Below, piece by piece: positions 16,807 to 24,016 of a stretch of DNA of 64,000 nt (positions are counted from its first letter, which is position 1; the number at the start of each line of letters is the position of its first letter). A model generated the notes under the pieces. The model was not told the DNA's origin. It was given only the letters and a program-made list of their open reading frames with translations, and made no database searches. The DNA lies in NCBI GenBank assembly GCA_017413085.1, contig JAFPVC010000016.1:1-64000 (forward strand), in the 5' to 3' direction. The DNA is from Prevotella sp. GTDB lineage: Bacteria; Bacteroidota; Bacteroidia; Bacteroidales; Bacteroidaceae. A program made the position numbers and the translations under genes.

Positions 16807-19599
16807 ATGAAAAAGTTTATTCTTGCGCTTCTATTCTTAGTAGCCGGTATTTCCCTAAACAAAGTGTATGCTGCAGATACTAATGCTTTACTCATAGGCG
16901 ATTGCAGAGTAACCCTTGACAAGGTTCAGTCAGGCGGTTCTTTTACCTCAAACATTAGACCCACTGGTTTGACCAGCGGTACTATAACCTATGACAATTC
17001 TACACGAACGCTGGTACTTGACAACATTACATTTAACACAAGTAATGTTGCAATCCATAACATTTATATTGATGATTTGGTTATTTACGTCAAAGGTACG
17101 TGCAATATTACCAGTTCATCGGATGTAGGAGCTCTGGATTTTACAAGCAATACAACCATCACGGGATATGACTATCATGGCAAGTTGAATGTCACTTCGA
17201 CTGCAAGGATAGGCATTTTAGTCAATGGTCCAACATTGCAAACATATTGGTTGGACCTGTCTGTGTGGGCCCCAAAATATCCAGTGTACTCTACAGGCAA
17301 GCTCTATCTGAACTTTTCAAAGCTTGATGCCATTGTTACAGGGACAGATTCTGATAGTAGAGCCATATATTCCACTGGAGTAGAAAAATTGGTTGACTGT
17401 CAATTCATGGACAGCAGTTACAGATTTTATAGCTATGGCGTCGTTGACGGCTCTGGCAAATATGCCAAGGAGGTGCATATCCTCCCCAAACTTGCCATCG
17501 GTGGCTTTATGGTTCCCCTCAGTTCGGATATGACCAGTCTGCCAGATCGTGCCAGAGAGGCTGCAGGCATCACCTCTGGTACGGTGGAATGGAACGCCAG
17601 CACTAAAGAACTTGAATTCACCGATGTTACACAGAATGTAACAAGTACCTGGTGTGGTATAACAAATTTGGGCGTTGACAACCTGAATGTGACATTCTAT
17701 GGCAACAACAATCTTCAAGTGCCGTCAAATCACGTCATATACTCTGAAAAGAACATCAAATTGTCGGGCAGTTACACTAGTGACTACGTTAGATTGGCGT
17801 GCACGTCAAATGGCAATCCTGCATGGAGTTCCGTCAAAACATTCGGAGACTTAAGTGTTTCTGATTTGACTCTGACAGGTGATGCACAATCTAAGGTAAT
17901 CGAGGGAGATGCAACCAATAGCAAGCTGACCGTTGCCAGGGCAAACATATATGCCGTTGCCTCAGCTTCTGCTGGCAAGGCAATATCGGGTTTTTCCAGC
18001 AGCAAGTTGACTGGATGTGAAGTTGCGTCGCCCATAGGTTGTCTCTACCGCGAGTCGCTTGGGGGCTTCGGACTGGAGAGCGGACTGTGCAATGAGGTCT
18101 ATCTTCTTAAACCCACAGAATATTATCCTGTTTATATTTTTGGCAAGCAGTTGAACATCGTAAACACGAAAAACCCAGCAACGCTCGACGGCATTACGAA
18201 GGGAACGCTATCTTATGACAGTTATTCTCACAAATTGACGCTGGACGGCGTGACACTGACACAGCCGAATGAAACTACCACGGACCCAGCCATCCGTGTG
18301 AATGGCGTTGATATCGAACTGAGCGGCAGTAATGTGATAAACTCCAAAGGTGACTGTTTCAACGTTGAAGGTACAGTCAAAGTGACGGGCTCAGGCAACA
18401 TGAAAGCCAAATCTACAGAACTCAGAGGCGTGGTATTGCATGAGGAGAACTCCAAGCTCACGTTTGCCACCTCTAGTTACTTTTTTGTAGAAGCTGCTAC
18501 AAATGGTTTCTATGGCGAACCTAACACCGAGCTGGTACTGAGTAAGAATACACTTGATTCATACGATTACGGTTTCCAAGGCAACGAAGGCGCTATCTTC
18601 ACAAAGGGAAACCTGACGCTGGACAATATGGACTATTCGAAGACATCCTCCGCCCAGCGCAACGACTACTACTTTCAGGACAATGCAGTGCGCCAGACTG
18701 GCGGCGATATAGTTAAAAGTTCCGATGGTGTCTTCTTCGGGGCAATTCAGGAAAGACTCGGTATCAATATTTGCGGCAAGGAATTATGCCGCACCGAGGC
18801 AGATATCTTCTCCATCAACGTGGGCAGTCCCTATATCACGTCATCATCCTCTGGCCCGGCAGTTACATACAGCCCAAGCACAAAGACGCTGACTCTGAAC
18901 GGTGCAAACATAAATTGTGACGGTGCAAACATAGTGGAGAGTAACGTGGATGGCCTTACAGTAGAACTGAAAGGCTTGAATAAATTTGAGAGTGCCGGAA
19001 ACGGCATGAAACTGACAGGTAATACCACCATCAACGGCAGTGCGACCGACAGATTGGACTTAAAGACTAATAATATTGGCATATACCTTAATGGTAGCAG
19101 CAGTGCACTGAACAAAACTCTTACGCTGAACGGTGCAGTGCTCAACGTGGAGAGTTCGAAATGGGGATTGTGTGGACAGAGCGGAGCATACGGCGAGACT
19201 CTTGTCCTCAAGAACGGTGCAGTAGCAAAGGTAACCTCAAACTCCAAAGCAGCTGTCTGCGACTTTGCTTCCATCCCGCTCTATGACGGCATCAAGGTGT
19301 CAAGGCCCGTAGGTGCGACAATATCAGAATATCTGGATGGCTATGCCGTCATGAAGGGAGGGAAATGTGCCATGAGCGTATTGCTCAGCGACGGTACATC
19401 TGCCTTTGACGTAAAACTGGGCGACGTGAACCATGACGGTGTGATAACGATGGCAGATGCAAACGCAGTCGTGAACTACTACCTTGCCACAACTAAGCCA
19501 GAGGACTTTGATGTGGAGACTGCCGACGTAAATGGCGACGACTCAATCACCATGGCTGATGCCAACATGATTGTGAACACGTTCCTGGAAGGGAAGTAG
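16807..19599 (+). CDS. Secreted four-repeat protein with dockerin-like C-terminus (930 aa)
   Basis: The start is ATG at 16807 (MKKFILALLFLVAGISL), giving a clean signal peptide (about residues 1-23, ending VYAAD); an in-frame ATG at 16756 adds 17 polar residues and is disfavoured. The body has four diverged units of about 210 aa, each with a GTxxYxxxTxxLxLxx(V/I)xx pattern and a central beta-solenoid-like stretch (for example GTITYDNSTRTLVLDNITF and GTLSYDSYSHKLTLDGVTL). Residues about 870-930 form two EF-hand-like dockerin repeats, GDVNHDGVITMADANAVV and DVNGDDSITMADANMIV, with Asp/Asn at calcium positions 1, 3, 5 and 12. It probably acts at the cell surface; the ligand is unknown. Confidence 0.85.
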   Translation: MKKFILALLFLVAGISLNKVYAADTNALLIGDCRVTLDKVQSGGSFTSNIRPTGLTSGTITYDNSTRTLVLDNITFNTSNVAIHNIYIDDLVIYVKGTCNITSSSDVGALDFTSNTTITGYDYHGKLNVTSTARIGILVNGPTLQTYWLDLSVWAPKYPVYSTGKLYLNFSKLDAIVTGTDSDSRAIYSTGVEKLVDCQFMDSSYRFYSYGVVDGSGKYAKEVHILPKLAIGGFMVPLSSDMTSLPDRAREAAGITSGTVEWNASTKELEFTDVTQNVTSTWCGITNLGVDNLNVTFYGNNNLQVPSNHVIYSEKNIKLSGSYTSDYVRLACTSNGNPAWSSVKTFGDLSVSDLTLTGDAQSKVIEGDATNSKLTVARANIYAVASASAGKAISGFSSSKLTGCEVASPIGCLYRESLGGFGLESGLCNEVYLLKPTEYYPVYIFGKQLNIVNTKNPATLDGITKGTLSYDSYSHKLTLDGVTLTQPNETTTDPAIRVNGVDIELSGSNVINSKGDCFNVEGTVKVTGSGNMKAKSTELRGVVLHEENSKLTFATSSYFFVEAATNGFYGEPNTELVLSKNTLDSYDYGFQGNEGAIFTKGNLTLDNMDYSKTSSAQRNDYYFQDNAVRQTGGDIVKSSDGVFFGAIQERLGINICGKELCRTEADIFSINVGSPYITSSSSGPAVTYSPSTKTLTLNGANINCDGANIVESNVDGLTVELKGLNKFESAGNGMKLTGNTTINGSATDRLDLKTNNIGIYLNGSSSALNKTLTLNGAVLNVESSKWGLCGQSGAYGETLVLKNGAVAKVTSNSKAAVCDFASIPLYDGIKVSRPVGATISEYLDGYAVMKGGKCAMSVLLSDGTSAFDVKLGDVNHDGVITMADANAVVNYYLATTKPEDFDVETADVNGDDSITMADANMIVNTFLEGK

Positions 19600-19603
19600 G
19601 ATT

Positions 19604-19655
19604 GAAAAATTGAAGAACTGAAAAATTGAAGAGTTGAAGGATTGAAGAATTGAAG
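19604..19655. repeat. Degenerate 8-bp array (TTGAAGAA type)
   Basis: Units such as TTGAAAAA, TTGAAGAA, TTGAAGAG and TTGAAGGA follow in 8-bp steps immediately after the stop codon, before the terminator hairpin. Confidence 0.75.
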
Positions 19656-19657
19656 CA

Positions 19658-19697
19658 AATCGGTGATGCTCCTGCTGTGGTGCATCACCGATTATTC
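19658..19697 (+). terminator. 12-bp hairpin terminator
   Basis: AATCGGTGATGC (19658-19669) pairs perfectly with GCATCACCGATT (19682-19693), then ATTCT. Confidence 0.8.
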
Positions 19698-19836
19698 TAT
19701 ATAGGATTATATAGGATACTTCTATTTAGTCTTGCCCTCGTTTGTCGAGCTAAACCTTAATGGACGTACTGAAGAAAAAAGCGGAAATTCGACATTTAGA
19801 CAAATGTTAAAAATGTAAAGTTTTCTTAATGCGGTG

Positions 19837-19930
19837 TAATCAAGGCCTGATCACATGGTAATTAGGCCCTGATTGGGTGGTGATTGGGGCCAGATTAGAC
19901 GGTAATTTGGGGCTGATTAGGGCGTAATTC
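19837..19930. repeat. 22-bp-period array of 17-bp pseudo-palindromes
   Basis: Units start at 19837, 19859, 19881 and 19903, and a broken one at 19925. Each is 17 bp of the type TAATCAGGsCCTGATTA, separated by 5-bp spacers (CATGG, GGTGG, GACGG, GGGCG). The spacing is exact although the units themselves have diverged. Confidence 0.85.
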
Positions 19931-20030
19931 ATAATGCATAACGCACAATCATTACGAATTGCTCGCATTTTTTATCCCGCATGACTCAATTGTGCATTGT
20001 ACATTATGCATTGTGCATTGCAAAATTGCG
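19925..20030. repeat. Degenerate 7-bp arrays
   Basis: A run of ATTCATA, ATGCATA, ACGCACA (about 19926-19946) and a second run ATTGTGC, ATTGTAC, ATTATGC, ATTGTGC (about 19989-20020), both in 7-bp steps. Confidence 0.7.
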
Positions 20031-20170
20031 TTTTAAGGCACCTCTACGCGATTACACCCCCGTTATGGACTCTACGTCCACCACCCTCCGTCGATGCCCC
20101 TTAAAACGAGTTTTCTTAACAGTGGAGAAATAGAACAAAAATATTTTTTGCTCATTCAAGAAAAAATATG

Positions 20171-20178
20171 TAATTTTG
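20171..20178 (+). promoter_or_regulatory. -7 box of the alkD-like gene
   Basis: TAATTTTG matches TAnnTTTG, with a TTG about 24 bp upstream (20146-20148). It lies inside a longer open frame and so fixes the start at 20199 or later. Confidence 0.8.
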
Positions 20179-20198
20179 CACAAACAAACAACCATTAT

Positions 20199-21008
20199 AT
20201 GGGAAAAGACAAACTGACGAAAACCAACAACATGGAACGCAATGAGAATGTATTGCAGAAACTCACGGCAGAAGACATAATAGCCTACATGGAATCGCTG
20301 CACGATGAAGAACAGCGGCATAACCTCATGCGCTTCTTCAAAACAGGCAAAGGCGACTATGGCGAGGGTGACGAGTTTATCGGACTGAAAGTTCCACAGA
20401 CGAGAGAAGTGGTAAAACTGTCAGCAGACCTGCCACTGGATGAGATTCCCACACTGCTGACCTGCCGTTACCACGAGGTGCGCCTGTGCGGACTGTTGTT
20501 GCTCGTTAAGCGATTTGAGCGGTTGTCAACAAAAAGGATGGAATATGATGAATCTGCCATCAGGTCGCGCGATGAAATAGTGACAATGTATCTGAAATAT
20601 GCCGACCACGCCAACAACTGGGACCTGGTTGACATGTCGGCACCAAAGATTCTTGGCAAATGGCTAATGCTACCCACTCACCTACCCGACAAGCTGGCCG
20701 TCATGGACTCGCTGGCCAAGAGTACAAGCCTATGGCGCAAGCGCATCAGCATGGTCTCCACATGGTTTACCTCGCGCAAGGGCGACCCGTCATGGTGTCT
20801 GCGCTATGCAGAAATGCACCTGCACCACAAACACGACCTGATGCACAAGGCCACGGGCTGGATGCTGCGCGAGCTCGGCAAGCACATCAGCATGGACATG
20901 CTGCGCGATTTCCTGAAGCAGCACGTGCACGAGATGTCACGCACGACCCTGCGCTATGCCATAGAGAAAATGCCGATAGAGGAACGACAGTATTGGATGC
21001 AGAAATAA
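20199..21008 (+). CDS. DNA alkylation repair protein, AlkD-like (269 aa)
   Basis: The start at ATG 20199 (MGKDKLTKTNN) is chosen because the promoter box lies at 20171, inside an upstream extension; ATG 20232 is an alternative. The protein is all-helical HEAT-like and shows AlkD-family landmarks: GLKVPQTR near residue 60, NNWDLVDMSAPKILG near 140, LWRKRISMVSTW near 180, and a late KATGWMLRELGKH near 218. AlkD-type glycosylases remove alkylated bases from DNA without base flipping. The length is near the family norm. A small TIGR04076 gene follows 22 bp later. Family call is firm; substrate specificity cannot be read from sequence. Confidence 0.88.
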   Translation: MGKDKLTKTNNMERNENVLQKLTAEDIIAYMESLHDEEQRHNLMRFFKTGKGDYGEGDEFIGLKVPQTREVVKLSADLPLDEIPTLLTCRYHEVRLCGLLLLVKRFERLSTKRMEYDESAIRSRDEIVTMYLKYADHANNWDLVDMSAPKILGKWLMLPTHLPDKLAVMDSLAKSTSLWRKRISMVSTWFTSRKGDPSWCLRYAEMHLHHKHDLMHKATGWMLRELGKHISMDMLRDFLKQHVHEMSRTTLRYAIEKMPIEERQYWMQK

Positions 21009-21030
21009 CCAGTAAAAGCAGAAAAGCACA

Positions 21031-21336
21031 ATGAACAAAGTCAGAATCACCGCAATCCGCCAGACCACCTATCCCGACTTGATGGAAAAATACGAGAACA
21101 AGATAGAACACGCCTGCGATGTCAAGGAAGGACAGCAATGGACAACCGACGACGGCACGCGCCCTGAAGACATGTGCCCCGCAGCATGGTACAGCATGAA
21201 GGAATATGTGGAGGCACTGGCACGCGGCGAAGGCAATTTCTATGGTGGCTGGATGCAGAACCCGATGAGTGCCATGATTAGCTGCAACGACGGTTTCCGC
21301 CCATTCTCATTCTACATCGAAGCCGTTGAAGAATAA
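21031..21336 (+). CDS. TIGR04076 family protein (101 aa)
   Basis: ATG at 21031. The sequence shows the family layout: KVRITAIRQT at the start, CDVKEGQQW near residue 29, then MCPAAWYSMKEYVEALARG, and a C-terminal ISCNDGFRPFSFYIE. Members are small, cytoplasmic and of unknown function. Three cysteines are present at usual positions (about 29, 49 and 88). The gene follows the alkD-like gene with a 22-bp gap and has no visible promoter of its own, so it is probably co-transcribed. The infC promoter follows about 95 bp behind. Confidence 0.75.
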   Translation: MNKVRITAIRQTTYPDLMEKYENKIEHACDVKEGQQWTTDDGTRPEDMCPAAWYSMKEYVEALARGEGNFYGGWMQNPMSAMISCNDGFRPFSFYIEAVEE

Positions 21337-21431
21337 ACGCGAAACAAGACAAAGCGACGTCGAAAAGTTAAATAATCACAAAAAACAGCACTGTACATTT
21401 AATAATGTATAGATTTTTAAGGATTTTTTTG

Positions 21432-21439
21432 TAACTTTG
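21432..21439 (+). promoter_or_regulatory. -7 box of infC-rpmI-rplT
   Basis: TAACTTTG matches TAnnTTTG. The leader to the infC ATG is about 70 nt. Confidence 0.8.
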
Positions 21440-21513
21440 CACCCGATTTGTGCGTAAAGCATAGAAACCTTGACACGCAAGTACACCTATTTGGTACAAC
21501 ATAATAATAGTTA

Positions 21514-22236
21514 ATGAAACAAGACAACAGAAAACAAAACCCTAAAAACCAATACCGTATCAACGAGCAGATTCGCGTGCGCGAAGTGCGTATAGTTGAC
21601 GAAGACGGTTCTTCAGTAATGCCTACGAAACAGGCACTTGACATTGCGCGCCAGCAAGGCGTAGACCTCGTAGAAATCAGCCCTAATGCGCAGCCTCCTG
21701 TATGTCGTATCATTGACTATTCAAAGTTCCTTTACCAGCAGAAGAAGAAGGCAAAGGAAATGAAGCAGAAGCAGGTCAAGGTAGAGGTTAAGGAGATACG
21801 ATTCGGACCTCAGACCGACGACCACGACTACAACTTCAAACTCAAGCACGCCAAGGAGTTTCTTGAGGAAGGCAACAAGGTGCGTGCATACGTATTCTTC
21901 CGTGGACGCTCTATATTATTTAAGGAGCAAGGTGAGGTTCTGCTCCTGCGCTTCGCCAACGACCTTGAGGAATACGGCAAGGTTGAGCAGATGCCACGAC
22001 TGGAGGGCAAGAAGATGTTCCTCTTCATCGCACCTAAGAAAGCCGGACAGGCCAAGAAGTCACAGCAGAAGATGGATCGCGAACGCCGTGAGGCAGAAGC
22101 AGCCGAGGCAGGCCGTCAGATTCCCGTTATAGAAGAAGCAGAGACAGAACTCCCTGTAAACGGCGGTTTGGCAGAGAATGCCAAAGGCTTTGAGGCCCTG
22201 CAGAAGCTGCGCGAACAGACGGAAGGGGAAGATTGA
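21514..22236 (+). CDS. infC: Translation initiation factor IF-3
   Basis: It binds the 30S subunit and controls start-codon selection. The N-terminal domain reads [19 protein letters not shown] (about residues 10-29) and the C-terminal domain includes [21 protein letters not shown] (about 91-111) and [14 protein letters not shown] (about 157-170). After about residue 180 there is a charged Glu/Lys-rich tail of some 60 aa, commonly found in Bacteroidetes IF-3. The start is ATG and not the AUU or other rare start used for autoregulation in enterobacteria. It is followed by rpmI and rplT in the usual order, but the gap to rpmI (197 bp) is filled by an 8-bp repeat array that starts at the stop codon. 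Confidence 0.97.
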   Translation: MKQDNRKQNPKNQYRINEQIRVREVRIVDEDGSSVMPTKQALDIARQQGVDLVEISPNAQPPVCRIIDYSKFLYQQKKKAKEMKQKQVKVEVKEIRFGPQTDDHDYNFKLKHAKEFLEEGNKVRAYVFFRGRSILFKEQGEVLLLRFANDLEEYGKVEQMPRLEGKKMFLFIAPKKAGQAKKSQQKMDRERREAEAAEAGRQIPVIEEAETELPVNGGLAENAKGFEALQKLREQTEGED

Positions 22237-22345
22237 AGAGTTGAAAAATTGAAGAATTGAAGAATTGAAGTTTTTCAAGGATTGAAAAGTTGAAAAATTG
22301 AAGTTTTTCAAGGATTGAAAAGTTGAAGAATTGAAGTTTTTCAAT
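22233..22345. repeat. 8-bp array inside the infC-rpmI gap
   Basis: Units TTGAAGAG, TTGAAAAA, TTGAAGAA, TTGAAGAA run in 8-bp steps. They are broken twice by a TTTTTCAAGGA word, so the region contains a second-order repeat of about 40 bp (near 22271 and 22309). Confidence 0.8.
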
Positions 22346-22433
22346 TTAAGATTTGGAATAAACAAAGTGCGAAGGCGCCCGGTATATGCGTCCAGCACGT
22401 TAATTTAATAATTAATCAATAAACAAACAAAAA

Positions 22434-22631
22434 ATGCCAAAAGTAAAGACAAACTCCGGTGCAAAGAAGCGTTTTGCTTTCACCGGTTCAGGTAAGGTTA
22501 AGAGACATCACGCTTACCACAGTCACATCCTGACTAAGAAGACCAAGAAGCAGAAGAGAAACCTGCTCGGTTCAACAATCGTCGACACGACCAACATGAA
22601 GCAGGTACGTGACCTGTTGCGTCTACGTTAA
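22434..22631 (+). CDS. rpmI: 50S ribosomal protein L35
   Basis: 65 aa, full length, beginning [20 protein letters not shown] and containing the conserved [22 protein letters not shown] basic core. It is a structural protein of the large subunit. It lies between infC and rplT, the normal gene order, with 46 bp to rplT. Confidence 0.97.
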   Translation: MPKVKTNSGAKKRFAFTGSGKVKRHHAYHSHILTKKTKKQKRNLLGSTIVDTTNMKQVRDLLRLR

Positions 22632-22677
22632 TTAACCCTATTGTCTAATCTTTTTGTAAAAAAGAAGTAAAAAAACT

Positions 22678-23022
22678 ATGCCAAGATCAGTAAATCATGT
22701 TGCCTCTAAGGCAAAGAGAACTCGCATCCTGAAGTTGACCAAGGGTTACTATGGCGCACGCAAGAACGTTTGGACCGTAGCAAAGAACACTTGGGAGAAG
22801 GGTCTTACCTACGCTTACCGCGATCGTAAGAACAAGAAGCGCACATTCCGCGCTCTGTGGATTCAGCGTATCAACGCTGCCGCACGTCAGGAGGGACTGT
22901 CATACTCAGTTCTGATGGGTATGCTCCACAAGGCAGGTATCGAAATCAACCGCAAGGTGCTTGCCGACCTCGCTGTCAACAACCCTGAGGCTTTCAAGGC
23001 CATTGTTGACAAGGTAAAGTAA
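22678..23022 (+). CDS. rplT: 50S ribosomal protein L20
   Basis: 114 aa, full length. It begins [20 protein letters not shown] and has the conserved [15 protein letters not shown] and RAL(W)IQRINAAAR motifs. It is needed for early 50S assembly and, in several bacteria, represses its own operon by binding the leader. A strong terminator follows 28 bp downstream. Confidence 0.97.
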   Translation: MPRSVNHVASKAKRTRILKLTKGYYGARKNVWTVAKNTWEKGLTYAYRDRKNKKRTFRALWIQRINAAARQEGLSYSVLMGMLHKAGIEINRKVLADLAVNNPEAFKAIVDKVK

Positions 23023-23050
23023 ACTAATTTCAATTTACTATACCACAATG

Positions 23051-23087
23051 CCGCAGACGTCACAAGTGGGACTGTCTGCGGTTTTTC
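23051..23087 (+). terminator. Terminator of infC-rpmI-rplT
   Basis: CCGCAGAC (23051-23058) pairs with GTCTGCGG (23074-23081), followed by TTTTTC. Confidence 0.9.
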
Positions 23088-23146
23088 GGTTGAAACCAAG
23101 GATAAAACAACGAAAACATATCTTAGATAAAAACTAAAAACAAAAA

Positions 23147-23884
23147 ATGGGAAGAGCATTTGAATACCGCAAGGCCACCAAGATGAAGCGTTGGGGCCAC
23201 ATGGCAAAAACATTCACCCGTCTGGGCAAGCAGATAGCCATTGCCGTGAAGGCAAGCGGCCCGGATCCTGACACAAACCCTACCCTGCGTTCTATCATTG
23301 CAACATGTAAGCGCGAAAACATGCCGAAGGACAATATCGAGCGCGCCATCAAGAACGCAATGGGCAAAGACCAGTCTGACTACAAGGAGGTGACATACGA
23401 GGGATACGGCCCTCACGGCATCGCAGTGTTTGTAGACACACTGACCGACAACACCACACGCACCGTAGCCGACGTGCGCTCTGTATTCAACAAGTTCTCT
23501 GGCAACCTCGGCACTACGGGTTCGCTGTCGTTCCTGTTTGACCACAAGTGCGTATTCACATTCAAGAAGCCAGCCGACCTCGACATGGACGACCTTATCC
23601 TTGAGCTCATCGACCTCAACGTGGACGACGAATTCGATGAGAACTACGACGAGGAAAAGGACGAGACCACAATATCTATCTATGGTGATCCAAAGTCGTA
23701 TGCAGCCATACAGAAGTTCCTTGAGGAAAAGGGATTTGAGGAAATCGGCGGCGAGTTCACCTACATTCCAAACGACCTGAAGGATGTAGACGAAGAGCAG
23801 CGCGCCACCATCGACAAGATGGTAGAGAAACTCGAGGAGTTTGACGACGTGCAGACTGTCTACACCAACATGAAGCCGGAATAA
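23147..23884 (+). CDS. yebC: YebC/PmpR (TACO1) family protein
   Basis: 245 aa. It begins MGRAFEYRKATKMKRWGHMAK and has the family motifs ASGPDPDTNPTLR, NMPKDNIERAIKNA and YEGYGPHGIAVFVD. The acidic middle part (DDEFDENYDEEKDE) is usual. Family members bind DNA as regulators or, as in mitochondrial TACO1 and recent bacterial work, help translation of difficult peptides; proximity to ribosomal genes fits the latter. The gene ends before a strong terminator. No clear promoter box is seen in the 59 bp after the rplT terminator. Confidence 0.95.
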   Translation: MGRAFEYRKATKMKRWGHMAKTFTRLGKQIAIAVKASGPDPDTNPTLRSIIATCKRENMPKDNIERAIKNAMGKDQSDYKEVTYEGYGPHGIAVFVDTLTDNTTRTVADVRSVFNKFSGNLGTTGSLSFLFDHKCVFTFKKPADLDMDDLILELIDLNVDDEFDENYDEEKDETTISIYGDPKSYAAIQKFLEEKGFEEIGGEFTYIPNDLKDVDEEQRATIDKMVEKLEEFDDVQTVYTNMKPE

Positions 23885-23913
23885 CACATATTACACATCT
23901 TATAATATACGGC

Positions 23914-23950
23914 AATCCCGCCCCGTCATGCGACACGGGCGGGATTTTTG
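23914..23950 (+). terminator. Terminator of yebC
   Basis: AATCCCGCCC (23914-23923) pairs with GGGCGGGATT (23937-23946), followed by TTTG. Confidence 0.9.
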
Positions 23951-23982
23951 CGTATTTACTTGTCTAATTCAAAGCTTTTTTG

Positions 23983-23990
23983 TAACTTTG
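23983..23990 (+). promoter_or_regulatory. -7 box of the AddA-like helicase gene
   Basis: TAACTTTG matches TAnnTTTG; a TTG lies about 21 bp upstream (23960-23962). The ATG is 27 bp downstream. Confidence 0.8.
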
Positions 23991-24016
23991 CGTTCAGGTA
24001 GTTACGAAAACAACTT

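Larger units (their letters stand above)
19600..20198. other. Intergenic region with terminator and three kinds of array
   Basis: It holds an 8-bp array, a terminator, a 22-bp palindrome array, a 7-bp array, a long imperfect inverted repeat (20029-20040 with 20095-20108) and the alkD promoter. No gene is seen. Confidence 0.7.

Noticed and set aside
20094..20198. N-terminal extension of the alkD-like protein
   Set aside because: The extension overlaps the promoter box at 20171, so it would not be transcribed.
23123..23887. Open frame of 254 codons opposite yebC
   Set aside because: It is the mirror of a strongly conserved gene, has no family features and reads through the yebC start.
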